64,000 nt of DNA from Caballeronia concitans (GCF_001544615.1 NZ_FCNV02000010.1:168792-232791), one strand, 5' to 3'; positions 53,000-62,566 are shown, counted from the first letter of the stretch. Numbers and translations are program-made. The notes: generated by a model not told the origin, from the sequence alone.

Positions 53000-53955
53000 T
53001 TCTTTGCGAAAACGCTCATGAGTTGAATGACGGCGGGACCGGCGGCAATAAGCATCACCGCGGGGAGAATGAAGACCATCATCGGGACGGCCATCTTGGG
53101 TGCGAGCTTCGCCGCCTTTTCTTCGAGCGACACGATGTGCGCGAGCCGCTCCGTATGCGAAAGCGTGCGCAGCGCCTGCGTGATCGGCGTGCCGTATCGC
53201 ATGGACTGCGTGAGCGTCGAGATGAGCGCGCGGATCGACGGCAGATCGATGCGATCGGCCAACGCCTGCAACGCGCGCGTGCTGTCGCCGGAGAGCTTGA
53301 GTTCGTCGGCGGTCAGCGCGAACTCGCCGGAGAGCGGCGGGCAGATGGTCTTCATTTCATCGGCGACGCGGCGGATGGACACGCCGAGACTGTTGCCCGC
53401 GTTCGTGCAGATGACGAGCAGATCGAGCGCATCGGGCAGGCTCCCGGCCATCGCCTTGCGGCGGCGCGCGGCGAAGAACGCGAGCACGTACTCGGGCACA
53501 ATCATGCCGACCACGAACACGAGCAGCATCATCACGCCGCGCACGGCGGGATACGCGCCGACCACCGGAATGCGCGAGCCGAGCATCACCGTGAACGCGG
53601 CGCAGACGAGACCGACGACGAACTTCACCGCGAGCAGCACGGAGACCGCCGCCTGGCTTCGATAGCCGCTGCGCACCATCTCCTTGCGCAGCTTCTCGCG
53701 ATACTTCGCGTCGAAGAGCGGCAGACGGTCGCCGAGGCGCGCCAGCCGATGCCCGGTGCGCGCGAGCAAGTTGTCGTTGCCGTCGTCGTCTTCCTGCGCG
53801 CTGTCGTTGCGCTGCACTTGCGCCGCCTGACGCACGCGATCCGCAATGCGCCCGCGCTGGCCGCCATGCTTGGTCGCCCACCAGATCGCGATCGCGACCA
53901 CGAGCGTCAGCAGCATCAGCAGGTTGATGAGTGTTTCGACGTTGTTCTGGCTCAT
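52996..53955 (-). CDS. tadC: TadC inner membrane platform protein
   Basis: A 319-residue GspF-family protein from the ATG at 53955. It starts with a membrane segment (INLLMLLTLVVAIAIWWATK), has YREKLRKEMVRSGYRSQAAV and a GspF signature in SLPDALDLLVICTNAGNSLG, and ends with two more helices (MMVFILPAVMLIAAGPAVIQ). Together with TadB it forms the platform that the TadA ATPase drives. The apparently longer reading to 54888 runs across tadB in the wrong frame. 4-bp overlaps on both sides. Confidence 0.93.
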   Translation of the reverse strand: MSQNNVETLINLLMLLTLVVAIAIWWATKHGGQRGRIADRVRQAAQVQRNDSAQEDDDGNDNLLARTGHRLARLGDRLPLFDAKYREKLRKEMVRSGYRSQAAVSVLLAVKFVVGLVCAAFTVMLGSRIPVVGAYPAVRGVMMLLVFVVGMIVPEYVLAFFAARRRKAMAGSLPDALDLLVICTNAGNSLGVSIRRVADEMKTICPPLSGEFALTADELKLSGDSTRALQALADRIDLPSIRALISTLTQSMRYGTPITQALRTLSHTERLAHIVSLEEKAAKLAPKMAVPMMVFILPAVMLIAAGPAVIQLMSVFAKK

Positions 53956-54926
53956 CGTGAGGTATCCAGTTTCGACATCTTGTGAACGACGCTCAGTCCC
54001 ATGACGAGCGTGACCGCCGCGCACGCGAGCACCTTCTGGCCCGTCGGTGTATCGAACAGCACCATCAGATAGGCCTTGTTCAGCAGGTACATGCTGCCGA
54101 GAATGACGAACGGCACCGACGCGAGAATCTTCGTCGTGATGCGCGCTTCGCCCGTCAGCGCACGCGTTTTCTGCCGGATTTCGCGGCGTCTGCGCACGAT
54201 GCCCGCGAGGTTTTCCAGCGTCTCGCCGAGCTGTCCGCCGGTCTCGCGCTGCAGCAGCAGACACACGCAGAAGAACGAGAAATCCGCGATGCCGATGCGC
54301 GCGACCGCCACATCGAGCACTTCTCCGAGGTCGAGGCCGACCTTGAGCGCGTCGCCCATCAGCTTGAACTCGCTTCTGAGCGGCTCGGGACATTCTTCGG
54401 CGGCCGAGCCGATCACATGCGTCACCGGCACGCCCGCACGCACCGCGCGCACGATCAGGTCGATGAGGTCGGGAAAGCCGTCGAGAAAGCGGCGCTTGAA
54501 TCGTTCGATGAGAAAGCGGTACGCCTGCATCACCGCGAGCACGGGCATGCCAATCAGAAGCAACGGCGTGGCGATGGACGGCAACGGCACGAAGCGCGCG
54601 ATCACGAGCGCGATGATCTCGCCGGCGATCGCCGCGCCGATCACCACGCGCATTCCATTCGCGCCGGCCACGGTCTTCAGGCGCGCGATGCGCGGCGCGA
54701 ACCACAGGCTGATCGCGTTGTCGTGGCGGCTCAGCGTGTAGAGATCGGAGTGATCGTGGCGCGTGTCGAGAAAGCGCGTGCCGTCCGACGGAAACGCCTT
54801 CTGGATGCGCGCGCGAATGCGTGCATCGGGACGCTGATTGCGCATGTCCTGCAGGACGAGCGCCATGATGCCGAGCAACAGCGCGCACGCGAACGCGCAG
54901 AACGTGAAGAGATCGATGGAACTCAT
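53952..54926 (-). CDS. tadB: TadB inner membrane platform protein
   Basis: A 324-residue protein from the ATG at 54926, the first codon after a region that overlaps tad[21 protein letters not shown] is the first membrane segment; FLDGFPDLIDLIVRAVRAGV is the GspF-domain signature; ETGGQLGETLENLAGIVRRR and the C-terminal two helices follow. TadB and TadC are paralogous and form a hetero-oligomeric platform. The ATG overlaps the stop of tadA. Confidence 0.93.
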   Translation of the reverse strand: MSSIDLFTFCAFACALLLGIMALVLQDMRNQRPDARIRARIQKAFPSDGTRFLDTRHDHSDLYTLSRHDNAISLWFAPRIARLKTVAGANGMRVVIGAAIAGEIIALVIARFVPLPSIATPLLLIGMPVLAVMQAYRFLIERFKRRFLDGFPDLIDLIVRAVRAGVPVTHVIGSAAEECPEPLRSEFKLMGDALKVGLDLGEVLDVAVARIGIADFSFFCVCLLLQRETGGQLGETLENLAGIVRRRREIRQKTRALTGEARITTKILASVPFVILGSMYLLNKAYLMVLFDTPTGQKVLACAAVTLVMGLSVVHKMSKLDTSR

Positions 54927-56323
54927 GTGCGCATGGCCTCCAGCAGTGCGTCTTCGAGGCCGTAGTACGCGGCGCGCGTGGCGAACGACGGCCGCACCGC
55001 CGAGCATTCGTAGACGCCCTTGACTTCCTCGCTATACGCGCTCGCGTCGTAGCGGAACGTGAAGAGATCCTGCGTGATGATCACGTCGCCTTCCATGCCG
55101 ACGAGTTCGGTAATGCGCGTGACGCGCCGCATGCCGTCGCGCATGCGCTCGATCTGCACGATCATGTGCACCGCGCTCGCAATCTGGCGGCGGATCGAGA
55201 GCAGCGGCAGATTGCCGTTCGCCATCATCACCATGCTTTCCAGACGCGTGATGCCGTCGCGCGGCGTGTTCGCGTGGATGGTGGTCATCGAGCCGTCGTG
55301 GCCGGTGTTCATCGCCTGAAGCACGTCGAACGCTTCCGCGCCGCGCGTTTCACCGAGAATGATGCGGTCCGGGCGCATCCGCAGCGCATTGCGCACGAGA
55401 TCGCGCTGCGTCACCGCGCCGAGTCCTTCGGCGTTCTCGGGCCGCGTTTCGAGACTCACGACATGCGGCTGCACGAGCTGCAGTTCGGCGGCATCCTCGA
55501 TCGTCACCGTGCGTTCGCCATGACCGATGAAGTGCGAAAGCGCATTCAGGAGCGTCGTCTTCCCCGAACCCGTGCCGCCCGACACGATGATGTTGAGCCG
55601 CGACGTGCTCGCGAGCTTGAGCACGGTCGCCATCGCGTGGGACATGTTGCCCTGCTGCGCCATGCGATGCAGCGTGATGTTGCGCTTCGAGAACTTCCGG
55701 ATGGAGATGGACGCGCCGTGAATCGCGAGCGGCGGCAGCACGACGTTGACGCGGCTGCCGTCGGCGAGACGCGCATCGACCATCGGGCTGCTTTCGTCGA
55801 CACGCCGCCCGACGCCCGCCGCGATGCGCTGCGCGACGTTCACCACATGGTTGTTGTCGCGGAACTTGCAGTTGGTCAGCTCGAGCCGTCCGTGACGTTC
55901 TACATAAACTTGATCCGGTCCGTTGACTAGCACGTCGGTGATGGTGTCGTCGGCGAGCAGCGGTTCGATCGGGCCGAGTCCGAACATATCGTTCAGCAAT
56001 TCGCCGACAATCTGCTGCTGCTCCGCGATCGTGATGTTCAGGCGTTCGCGTTCGGCCACGTCGAGCACGAGCGTTTCGACGCCCGGCTTCATCTGCTCGC
56101 GCGTCTTGCCGACGGCGGCGGACGGGTTCATCGCGGTGAACACGCCGTTGCGGATGATTCTGAAGAGGTCGGAGCGCACCAGCACTTCGCTGCCTTCGGG
56201 CGCGTTCGGACGCGCGGGCGCGGCCACGGCCGCCGGAATCTCGACCGGCGCGGCGGGCTCGGCGCCGGGCGCCGCGTCCGTCTCGGGGACGATCCGGGTG
56301 GCCTGCTTTTGCCCGAACATCAT
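54923..56323 (-). CDS. tadA: TadA/CpaF secretion ATPase
   Basis: A 466-residue type IV filament ATPase (VirB11-like) that assembles and, in some species, retracts the pilus. Walker A is [14 protein letters not shown] (about residue 250), the Asp box is [13 protein letters not shown], Walker B is [14 protein letters not shown] and the His box is [19 protein letters not shown]. The N-terminal 70 residues are Pro/Ala-rich. It overlaps tadZ and tadB by 4 bp. Length and motifs are standard. Confidence 0.96.
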   Translation of the reverse strand: MMFGQKQATRIVPETDAAPGAEPAAPVEIPAAVAAPARPNAPEGSEVLVRSDLFRIIRNGVFTAMNPSAAVGKTREQMKPGVETLVLDVAERERLNITIAEQQQIVGELLNDMFGLGPIEPLLADDTITDVLVNGPDQVYVERHGRLELTNCKFRDNNHVVNVAQRIAAGVGRRVDESSPMVDARLADGSRVNVVLPPLAIHGASISIRKFSKRNITLHRMAQQGNMSHAMATVLKLASTSRLNIIVSGGTGSGKTTLLNALSHFIGHGERTVTIEDAAELQLVQPHVVSLETRPENAEGLGAVTQRDLVRNALRMRPDRIILGETRGAEAFDVLQAMNTGHDGSMTTIHANTPRDGITRLESMVMMANGNLPLLSIRRQIASAVHMIVQIERMRDGMRRVTRITELVGMEGDVIITQDLFTFRYDASAYSEEVKGVYECSAVRPSFATRAAYYGLEDALLEAMRT

Positions 56324-57537
56324 CCTCTCCGGAGTTTCAGCTTATTGAAGAAGGAACGCTCGGCGCTCGTCTGCTGACCGGTGAGGTCGCCGCCGATGCG
56401 CGTGATCATCTGATTGAAGCCGTTCGCCGCTTTTTCCTTGGGTGCTTCGCCGAGGTTTTCCGCGGTCGCGAGCGCCTTCGCTTCGAACGGAATCTCGTAC
56501 AGCACGGTGCGTCCGACCGCCTGCATGAAGTCACCGGGCTGCACCTTGCCGCTCGTCGCCGCGTTCGGGTTGTTGAGCAGGAGCGAGGTCGGCGGATTGT
56601 TGTCGCGATCCTCGATATGACGCAGCAGGCGAATGGTCGAGCGCGTCGCGTGCACCGAGCGGTCCGCGACCACGTACACGCGCGCGGCGTGATCGAATGC
56701 TTCGGTGGCGAGCGGGTCGCTCACGTTGCCCACGTCGAGAATCACGTAGTGGAAGCTGTCGCACAGCAGTTCGAGCACGCGTTGCAGCGCGCCCGCGGAG
56801 AAGGGCCGCGCCGCGCCCAGCTCCAGTTCCGCCGACAGCATGAAGAGCCGCGTTCCCTTTGCGACGAGCGTGCGCTCCACGTATTGCGGGTCCAGCCGAT
56901 GCACGTTCTGCAGCACATCGACGAGACCGTTGTTGGTTTGCAGGCCGAGCATCGAATTGGCCGCGCTGCCGTACAGGTCCAGATCGACATACGCGACCCG
57001 CCGATGCGTGTCCTCGGAAAGATGCCGCGCCACGTTGAGCGCGAGCGTCGTGACGCCGACGCCGCCGCGCGCGCCGGCAAAGGCGATCGTCTTGCCCGCG
57101 CGCGCGAGCATCACGGGGCTGACCTTGCCTTCCGTCACGCTGATGGTGCGTTTCAGCAGTTCCACCGTCACCGGCTTCACGAGATAGTCGCGCACGCCGA
57201 TCTTGAGCAGGCTGCGGAACAGGCCGACATCGTTGCGCTCGCCGAGCGCGACGACCTGCACCGACGGCTCGCACACTTCCGCGAGACGGCCGAGATCGGA
57301 AAGCGGCATCACCGATTGTTGGAGGTCCACGAGCAGGAACAGCGGCGAGCGGTCGATCTTCGCGAGATAGGCAATGGCGTCGTCCACGTTGCCGACGGCG
57401 ATATGCGCGTGCGGCATCGCCTGTTCGAGCACGAAGCTCTTGACCATCTGCTCGGTCTTGCGGTCCGCGACGAAGGCGATGAAGTCCGCGTTGCGCGTGC
57501 CGGACTTGCTCTTCGAGAAGGAAAACTCTGTGCTCAT
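56320..57537 (-). CDS. cpaE: TadZ/CpaE ParA-like localisation protein
   Basis: A 405-residue protein. Residues 1-135 are receiver-like (SPLFLLVDLQQS, GVRDYLVKPV). The C-terminal part is a MinD/ParA fold: AFAGARGGVGVTTLALNVAR, where the deviant Walker A has Val instead of the second Lys, as commonly seen in CpaE, and YVDLDLYGSAANSML and YVILDVGNVSDPLATEA for the A' and B motifs. CpaE/TadZ places the pilus machine at the pole. It overlaps tadA by 4 bp. Confidence 0.9.
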   Translation of the reverse strand: MSTEFSFSKSKSGTRNADFIAFVADRKTEQMVKSFVLEQAMPHAHIAVGNVDDAIAYLAKIDRSPLFLLVDLQQSVMPLSDLGRLAEVCEPSVQVVALGERNDVGLFRSLLKIGVRDYLVKPVTVELLKRTISVTEGKVSPVMLARAGKTIAFAGARGGVGVTTLALNVARHLSEDTHRRVAYVDLDLYGSAANSMLGLQTNNGLVDVLQNVHRLDPQYVERTLVAKGTRLFMLSAELELGAARPFSAGALQRVLELLCDSFHYVILDVGNVSDPLATEAFDHAARVYVVADRSVHATRSTIRLLRHIEDRDNNPPTSLLLNNPNAATSGKVQPGDFMQAVGRTVLYEIPFEAKALATAENLGEAPKEKAANGFNQMITRIGGDLTGQQTSAERSFFNKLKLRRG

Positions 57538-57574
57538 GGCTGGCCTTGTCTGCCTGTTGCTGCGTTCCGGTAGG

Positions 57575-57949
57575 TCACTGGCTGCTGCGCGACGTCGTCT
57601 TGTCGAGTTCGATCACCCGGCCGGTTTCATATCGATGCACCGCGCTCGCCGCGACGGCGGCATCGGCGGGGCCGAGCGTCCGCGGATTCACGATGTCCTC
57701 GGGGCGCGCGACCTGCGCCGCGAGATTGGTGTACGTGGCGCAGCCCCATTGCATGCCCGGGCGGCGAAACCCGCCGTCCGTCAGCAGCGACGAGCGCGTG
57801 AGGCTCGCGCAATCGGGCGGCACGGCGGACGCGCCGTCGAAGCCGATCACCGACGCTTCCGGCATGGTGCGCGGCGGCTTGAAGCAGCCGGTGGCGCTGA
57901 CCGCGAACGCGACGGCTGCGAGAATCGAAAGAAGTCGTGTCTGTTTCAT
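57575..57949 (-). CDS. CpaD-like pilus biogenesis lipoprotein
   Basis: A 124-residue protein from the ATG at 57949. The signal peptide ends in a lipobox-like SATGCF. The C-terminal half has GMQWGCATYTNLAAQVARPE and DIVNPRTLGPADAA, the typical CpaD signature of GCAxxxNLAAQVAxPxDLxxPR. It is shorter than Caulobacter CpaD (about 220 aa) because the region before the signature is reduced. It sits between cpaC and cpaE, as in other tad loci. Confidence 0.85.
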   Translation of the reverse strand: MKQTRLLSILAAVAFAVSATGCFKPPRTMPEASVIGFDGASAVPPDCASLTRSSLLTDGGFRRPGMQWGCATYTNLAAQVARPEDIVNPRTLGPADAAVAASAVHRYETGRVIELDKTTSRSSQ

Positions 57950-57956
57950 GACGGCC

Positions 57957-59399
57957 TCAATAGACATAGCCGGCCGCGCCGACGAGACGCGGCTGGCCGC
58001 TTTGCGCGGCATCGCCGTTCTTGCGGTGGAAGCCGTATTCGACATCGCTCGAAGGCGAAACCAGCGATTCCAGCGGCGAGCGCAGATTCGCAGGATTCGT
58101 CGGCTCGACGATGTACGGCGTGACCATGATCACCAGTTCGGTCTTGTTGTTTTGATAGTTCGTCGACGAGAACAGCTTGCCGAGCACGGGAATGGAGCCG
58201 AGGCCGGGCACTTGCGAAACGATGTCGCTCGTATTGCTCTGCAAGAGCCCGCCGATGGCGAAGCTCTGTCCGCTCGCGAGTTCGACCGTCGTGTCCGCGC
58301 GGCGCACGGAGAGGCCGGGCACGGTGATGCCGCCGGTCGTCACGCTCGCGGTCGAATCGATCTGGCTGACTTCGGGGCGCACTTTCAGGCTGATGCGGCG
58401 GTCGTTGAGCACGGTCGGCGTGAAATCGAGCTTGACGCCGAACTGCTTGAAGTCGACCGTGATCGCGCCGTTGACCTGCGACACCGGAATCGGAAACTCG
58501 CCGCCCGCGAGAAAGCTCGCCGTCTGTCCGGACAGCGCGACGAGATTCGGCTCGGCCAGCACGGTGAGCAGGCCTTCCTGGTTCAGCGCATCGACGAGCG
58601 CGCGGATATCGACGTTGTTCGTCTTGAAGCCGCCGAAGATGGAGAACGCATTGTTCGTCGCCAGATTCACGGGATACGACACCGAGCCGTTCGCTCCCGT
58701 AATCGGCTGGCTCAGGTTGTAGATCGAGCGGCCGCTGAAAATGCCGCTATAGAAGTTGCCGACCGCATTGCCCATCGCCTGCCAGTTGATGCCGAGCTGC
58801 TGCGTGACATTGCGATCCACTTCCGTGATGCGCACGCGCAATTGCACCTGCAGCGGCCGGTCGATGGTCATGCGGTTGATGAGCACTTCCTTTTCGGCGA
58901 GATACGGCGTGACCGCCTGCACGATGGCGTCGGCGTCGGCGGGCGTCGCGGCCTGGCCGGTAAGCAGCAGCGAGCCCTGGCCCGTGCTGACCTGCACGTT
59001 CGTGCCCGGAAAGCGCGCGGCGAGCGAGGCGCGCAGCGTCAGCATGTCGCGCGTGACGACGACCGTGCGCTGCACGATCGGCTTGTTGTTCGCGCCGAGC
59101 ACGTAGAGCGTCGTCGTGCCGGTTTTCTTGCCGAGCACGAACACCGCTTTCGGCGACGGCACTTGCACGTCGGCGATGCTCGGATCGGCGATGAAGACGG
59201 ACACCGCCGCTTCGCCAAGCGGCAGGAGCGTGCCCTTGCCGGCATCGAGCGCGAGCGGGCCTTGCTGGCCGGCATACGGCGACGGCTGCACCGCGACGGC
59301 TTGCGCTGCTTGCGTGGCTTCGGCGGCGAGCGCGGCGCACATCGCGAGCGCGGCGAGACGCGAGGCGTCGGTACGGATCGAACTGAACTGCATTTTCAT
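57957..59399 (-). CDS. cpaC: RcpA/CpaC outer membrane secretin
   Basis: A 480-residue secretin from the ATG at 59399 (an upstream ATG at 59450 adds 17 residues, no better). After a signal peptide ending near TQAAQA comes a BON-like domain (VQVSTGQGSLLLTGQAATPA) and the secretin core: TVLAEPNLVALSGQTASFLA, GGEFPIPVSQ, VKLDFTPTV and VPGLGSIPVLGKLFSS. It forms the gated pore for the Flp filament. It follows cpaB and its neighbours overlap or nearly overlap. Confidence 0.94.
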   Translation of the reverse strand: MKMQFSSIRTDASRLAALAMCAALAAEATQAAQAVAVQPSPYAGQQGPLALDAGKGTLLPLGEAAVSVFIADPSIADVQVPSPKAVFVLGKKTGTTTLYVLGANNKPIVQRTVVVTRDMLTLRASLAARFPGTNVQVSTGQGSLLLTGQAATPADADAIVQAVTPYLAEKEVLINRMTIDRPLQVQLRVRITEVDRNVTQQLGINWQAMGNAVGNFYSGIFSGRSIYNLSQPITGANGSVSYPVNLATNNAFSIFGGFKTNNVDIRALVDALNQEGLLTVLAEPNLVALSGQTASFLAGGEFPIPVSQVNGAITVDFKQFGVKLDFTPTVLNDRRISLKVRPEVSQIDSTASVTTGGITVPGLSVRRADTTVELASGQSFAIGGLLQSNTSDIVSQVPGLGSIPVLGKLFSSTNYQNNKTELVIMVTPYIVEPTNPANLRSPLESLVSPSSDVEYGFHRKNGDAAQSGQPRLVGAAGYVY

Positions 59400-59446
59400 G
59401 AACCTGAATCCTGGCGATGGCACGCTTTCGGGACGGTGACGCGGTT

Positions 59447-60427
59447 TCAACGCTCGGCGGGAAGCGCGGGCAGCGGAGGCGCGACGCCCGCGACGCCCGG
59501 CGCGCCGCCGCCCGCCAGCGCGACGCTCGACGAGTCGGACTTTTCGGAACCGCGATAGATGGTCACCATGCGCGGTGCGGCCGGCGCGGCCGGTGCCGCG
59601 TTCGCGGCGTTGCTCGACGGCTGGCGGCTGCGCGGCAGATCGCGCACGGCGCGGGAAATGTCGCCGGCCCAGATCGGCTTGCGCTCGTTGGCGGCCGTTG
59701 CCGACGATGCCGGAATGGCCGGATCGCGCGTGACGGTCGCGAAGCTGCGCAGCGCGAGCGACAGGCTGCCGAGCCGCGCCGCGACCGCGACGACTTCGCC
59801 CATGCGCGGCGTGACTTCGAGCGTGACGGTGCGCGCGCGGGCAATCGCGGCGTCCTGCCCGTCGCTGTCGTTTTTCGGGCGGCGGATTTCGGAGCCGACC
59901 GCCAGCACGCGGACATGCTCGACCACCGTTTCGCTCGATACGGCGAGATCCGGCGAATCGGTGCGGCGATCCATCTGTTGCGTGAGCAGCAGATCGACGT
60001 AATCGCCCGGCTGGATGAGGCCCGCGTTGCCGGAGACGTCATCGACGGCAACCGAGACCGCGCGCATTTCCGGCTTCAGCGTCGCGGCGAGGAAGCCGGG
60101 CGCGCTCGGGAGAATGACGTCGTCGGCGATGAGCACCGCGCCGCTTTCCACCGGATGACGCAGGAGCGCGCCCTTCAGTTCGGGCGCTTTCGGGTCGCCG
60201 GACACGATGGCGTTGGGCGGCATCTGCGACTTCTCGATCGGCTTCCACGAGAGATCTTCGTCGCGCAGCAAGAGACCTTGCGGCAGGCTGGCCGCGCTCA
60301 CGAGCACTTTCTCCGTCGTGATGACAGGCTTTTTCGAATGCGAAGCGTTCGCGACGACAACGCGCACGATCATCGCGATCAGAAGCGCGCCGACGAGCAG
60401 AACCGCGAATTTGATGATGTTCGACAT
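59447..60427 (-). CDS. cpaB: RcpC/CpaB pilus assembly protein with SAF domain
   Basis: A 326-residue periplasmic protein with an N-terminal anchor (KFAVLLVGALLIAMIVRVVV). It has a SAF domain (VLVSAASLPQGLLLRDEDLS, SGAVLIADDVI) and the RcpC-type C-terminal region (GDYVDLLLTQQMDRRT; ARTVTLEVTPRMGEVVAVAA). It ends in a Pro/Ala-rich tail. CpaB stabilises the secretin in the envelope. It overlaps the secretin ORF start region and follows the prepilin peptidase gene by 12 bp. Confidence 0.9.
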   Translation of the reverse strand: MSNIIKFAVLLVGALLIAMIVRVVVANASHSKKPVITTEKVLVSAASLPQGLLLRDEDLSWKPIEKSQMPPNAIVSGDPKAPELKGALLRHPVESGAVLIADDVILPSAPGFLAATLKPEMRAVSVAVDDVSGNAGLIQPGDYVDLLLTQQMDRRTDSPDLAVSSETVVEHVRVLAVGSEIRRPKNDSDGQDAAIARARTVTLEVTPRMGEVVAVAARLGSLSLALRSFATVTRDPAIPASSATAANERKPIWAGDISRAVRDLPRSRQPSSNAANAAPAAPAAPRMVTIYRGSEKSDSSSVALAGGGAPGVAGVAPPLPALPAER

Positions 60428-60439
60428 GGGGATGCCGTC

Positions 60440-60988
60440 CTATTGCGTCGAAAGAAGGCGCAGCAAGGCGGGCAGCACGATCACGGCGCCGCCGCCGAAC
60501 GCGAGCGCCACGCCGTACGGCACGCCGCGTTGAGCGGAGAACATCGCCAGCGCGCGCAGCGGCAGCAGCCGTTGCGCCGGATTCATGTTGCGCGTGGCGA
60601 GACTGATGACCGAGACGAGCAGTCCGGTCACGGAAACGAGCGTGAGCGTCGCGAGCGACAGGCCGAAGCCGACCCACAGAAAAATGACGGAAGCGAGCTT
60701 GGCGTCGCCGCCGCCGAGCAGCCGCGCGGCGAACAGCAGCGCGCAGGCGAGAAAGACGATGACCGCAAGCAGAAGATGCGCGATGACGTCGTCGAGCGGC
60801 AGGCCCGCGATCAACGCATCGATGAAAAAGAGGGCGCCGATCGCAAGGACGATGTTCGTCGGCAGACGTCGCGAGCGCACGTCGATGACCGCAAGCCACA
60901 GGAGCCCGCAGACGGCGACAAGACGAATGACCACGGAAAGAGTCGGCACGATGAATCGCTCGGGAAGGGGCAGAGGCGCGTGAGGCAA
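60440..60988 (-). CDS. tadV: TadV/CpaA prepilin peptidase
   Basis: A 182-residue membrane aspartyl protease that cleaves the Flp prepilin and the TadE/F pseudopilins. The two catalytic aspartates are in AVIDVRSRRLPT and GGGDAKLAS (the GxGD motif). About five or six membrane segments. It is short because, like other TadV/CpaA, it lacks the N-methyltransferase domain of PilD. It directly follows the pilin gene, separated by a stem-loop. Confidence 0.94.
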   Translation of the reverse strand: MPHAPLPLPERFIVPTLSVVIRLVAVCGLLWLAVIDVRSRRLPTNIVLAIGALFFIDALIAGLPLDDVIAHLLLAVIVFLACALLFAARLLGGGDAKLASVIFLWVGFGLSLATLTLVSVTGLLVSVISLATRNMNPAQRLLPLRALAMFSAQRGVPYGVALAFGGGAVIVLPALLRLLSTQ

Positions 60989-60991
60989 GAC

Positions 60992-61028
60992 AAGGGAGAT
61001 CCGGCGGGACGCCGCGCGGATCTCCCTT
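60992..61028 (-). repeat. Perfect 12-bp stem-loop between the pilin and tadV genes
   Basis: AAGGGAGATCCG at 60992-61003 pairs perfectly with 61017-61028 around a 13-nt GC-rich loop. It starts 15 bp beyond the pilin stop. There is no T-run, so on its own it is not a strong terminator. Such hairpins between a highly expressed pilin and the assembly genes often act as partial terminators or block 3' degradation of the pilin mRNA. Confidence 0.65.
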
Positions 61029-61043
61029 CCATCACGGCGATGA

Positions 61044-61214
61044 TTAAGACGGTGTCGCCTTGGTGATGGCGCCCGTGATGCCGGCCCACAGGTTGGTGAT
61101 CGTGCTCGAGAACGAGGTGGTGGCCGCGACCAGCGCGATCACGACGATACCTGCCAGAATGGCGTATTCCATCGCGCTGACACCGCGCTCGTCGCGCACG
61201 AAGGCCTTAATGAA
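61044..61214 (-). pseudogene. flp: Flp pilin gene interrupted by an IS1111-type element (3' part)
   Basis: The minus strand encodes 56 codons starting FIKAFVRDERGVSAMEY and ending WAGITGAITKATPS, then TAA. This is the mature Flp pilin with its prepilin cleavage site (ERG before VSAMEY) and hydrophobic helix (AILAGIVVIALVAATT). The codon just upstream is a TAG inside the insertion element. The ATG and first codons (MQN) lie on the far side of the element at 62581-62589, after a GGAAG ribosome site. Joining the two gives MQNFIKAFVRDERGV, a normal Flp start. In this strain no pilin can be made from this copy. Confidence 0.9.
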
Positions 61215-61222
61215 CTAATAGG

Positions 61223-61234
61223 ATGGTCCGCCCC
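61223..61234. repeat. Left subterminal inverted repeat of the IS
   Basis: ATGGTCCGCCCC, the exact reverse complement of 62567-62578. Confidence 0.92.
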
Positions 61235-61289
61235 TCTCGTCACTGAATAGCCAAGTCCGGTGCGATAGGCGTTTCTGAGGAGGTGTGTT

Positions 61290-62339
61290 ATGAATCAATC
61301 TGTTAAGCCCGTGGTGACCCGTATGGGCATCGACATCGGAAAATTCGCGTTTCATGTCGTCGGGCTCGATTTTGCCGGCAAACCGGTGTTCAGAAGCCGC
61401 TTCACCCGGGAACGCCTTATTGAATTTCTGGCGCGTGCTTCACCCACCGTTGTGGGCATGGAAGCCTGCCCGGGTAGCAACTGGCTGGCGCGCAAAGCTG
61501 CCGCGTGTGGTCACGAAGTCAAGATAGTCCCCGCGCAATTCGTCAAACCGTTCGTGAAGTCCAACAAGACAGACATGATCGATGCGGAGGCAATTGCTGA
61601 AGCGATTTCACGTCCTACGATGCGCTTTGCCCAACCGAAAACAGAAGCCCAGCTCGATTTACAAGCGCTACATCGGGTGCGGCAACGACTGGTCTCCAAC
61701 AAGACGTCGATCATCAATCAGGCTCGGGCCTTTCTGCTCGAATACGGTCTCACGATCAGTGCCGGCGCTGCACACTTTGTCCGCCACATCCCGTCGATTC
61801 TCTCTGACGACGAGAATGGGTTGACACCATCCATGCGCAACCTGCTTCAGGAATTGTGGCAGGAATATCGTTCCATCGAGGCTCGCCTGCTTCAACTTCG
61901 ACGTCAAATCGAAGCGATCGCCGCCGCTGACGACGCTGCCACTCGATTGACATCAGTGCCGGGTATCGGTCAACTGACGGCAACGGCCATTACCGCTTTT
62001 GCCGGCACGGGAACCCAGTTCAAATCCGGCAGGCACCTGGCGGCCTGGCTTGGATTGGTGCCGAAGGAGTTCTCGACTGGGGGAAAACAGCGTCTGCTCG
62101 GTATCAGTAAGCGCGGAAATCCTTATTTGCGCAAGCTACTGATTCATGGCGCTCGTTCCTGCGTCCTTCATTTAGATAGGACAAGAGACCATCTTGGCGT
62201 ATGGATAAACCAAATGGAAGCCAAGGGAGTGCACCGAAACAAGGTCATTGTCGCACTTGCCAACAAGCTTGCACGAATTGCCTGGGCCGTTCTTACCCGC
62301 CAAAGCGCGTTCTATCTCCGACAACCGCAGCAACAATAG
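61290..62339 (+). CDS. IS110/IS1111 family DEDD recombinase (transposase)
   Basis: A 349-residue enzyme. The N-terminal RuvC-like domain holds the DEDD residues Asp15 (MGIDIGKFAF), Glu58 (VGMEACPGSN), Asp95 and Asp98 (NKTDMIDAEAI). The C-terminal Transposase_20 domain has LTSVPGIGQLTATAITAFAG and SGRHLAAWLGLVPKEFSTGG with the serine used as nucleophile in this family, then RLLGISKRGNPYLRKLLIHG. These recombinases use a bridge/seeker RNA to choose target sites. The start has GGAGG 10 bp before the ATG. All catalytic residues are intact, so the element should be active. Confidence 0.95.
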   Translation: MNQSVKPVVTRMGIDIGKFAFHVVGLDFAGKPVFRSRFTRERLIEFLARASPTVVGMEACPGSNWLARKAAACGHEVKIVPAQFVKPFVKSNKTDMIDAEAIAEAISRPTMRFAQPKTEAQLDLQALHRVRQRLVSNKTSIINQARAFLLEYGLTISAGAAHFVRHIPSILSDDENGLTPSMRNLLQELWQEYRSIEARLLQLRRQIEAIAAADDAATRLTSVPGIGQLTATAITAFAGTGTQFKSGRHLAAWLGLVPKEFSTGGKQRLLGISKRGNPYLRKLLIHGARSCVLHLDRTRDHLGVWINQMEAKGVHRNKVIVALANKLARIAWAVLTRQSAFYLRQPQQQ

Positions 62340-62566
62340 GCGCTTTTTATAGATCTTCTCGTTTGCTTGTCTGCACTGGTGACGAAACAGCTCGACGGCG
62401 TTCGGTAAACCCGCATGCAAAAACGCGGCCCTCGTGGTCGGTCGAAGTTATTGGGAACTGGGCGCGCTTATCCCATCATGGCCTTGCCGCCAAAAGCGGC
62501 TGACTCGCGAGAGGCCGGATACATTTACGCAAACTGCTTCGCTTGCCTGTGCTCGCTTGCAAACCC
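62340..62566 (+). ncRNA. Predicted guide (bridge/seeker) RNA region of the IS
   Basis: IS1111-group elements encode a noncoding RNA between the transposase stop and the right inverted repeat, and this 227-bp gap is that place. At 62411-62428 CCGC and GCGG frame a 10-nt loop ATGCAAAAAC. Loop plus one flanking base (CATGCAAAA, 62414-62422) is the exact complement of the plus-strand DNA just outside the right end (TTTTGCATG, 62582-62590). That is what is expected of a right-target guide. No left-target or donor match could be recognised by eye. Region is well supported; exact RNA ends are unknown. Confidence 0.6.

Noticed and set aside
52996-54888. One 630-codon minus-strand protein covering tadC and tadB
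   Set aside because: Only the last 319 codons from 53955 encode TadC; the rest is out of frame with tadB, which has its own clear GspF signature in another frame.
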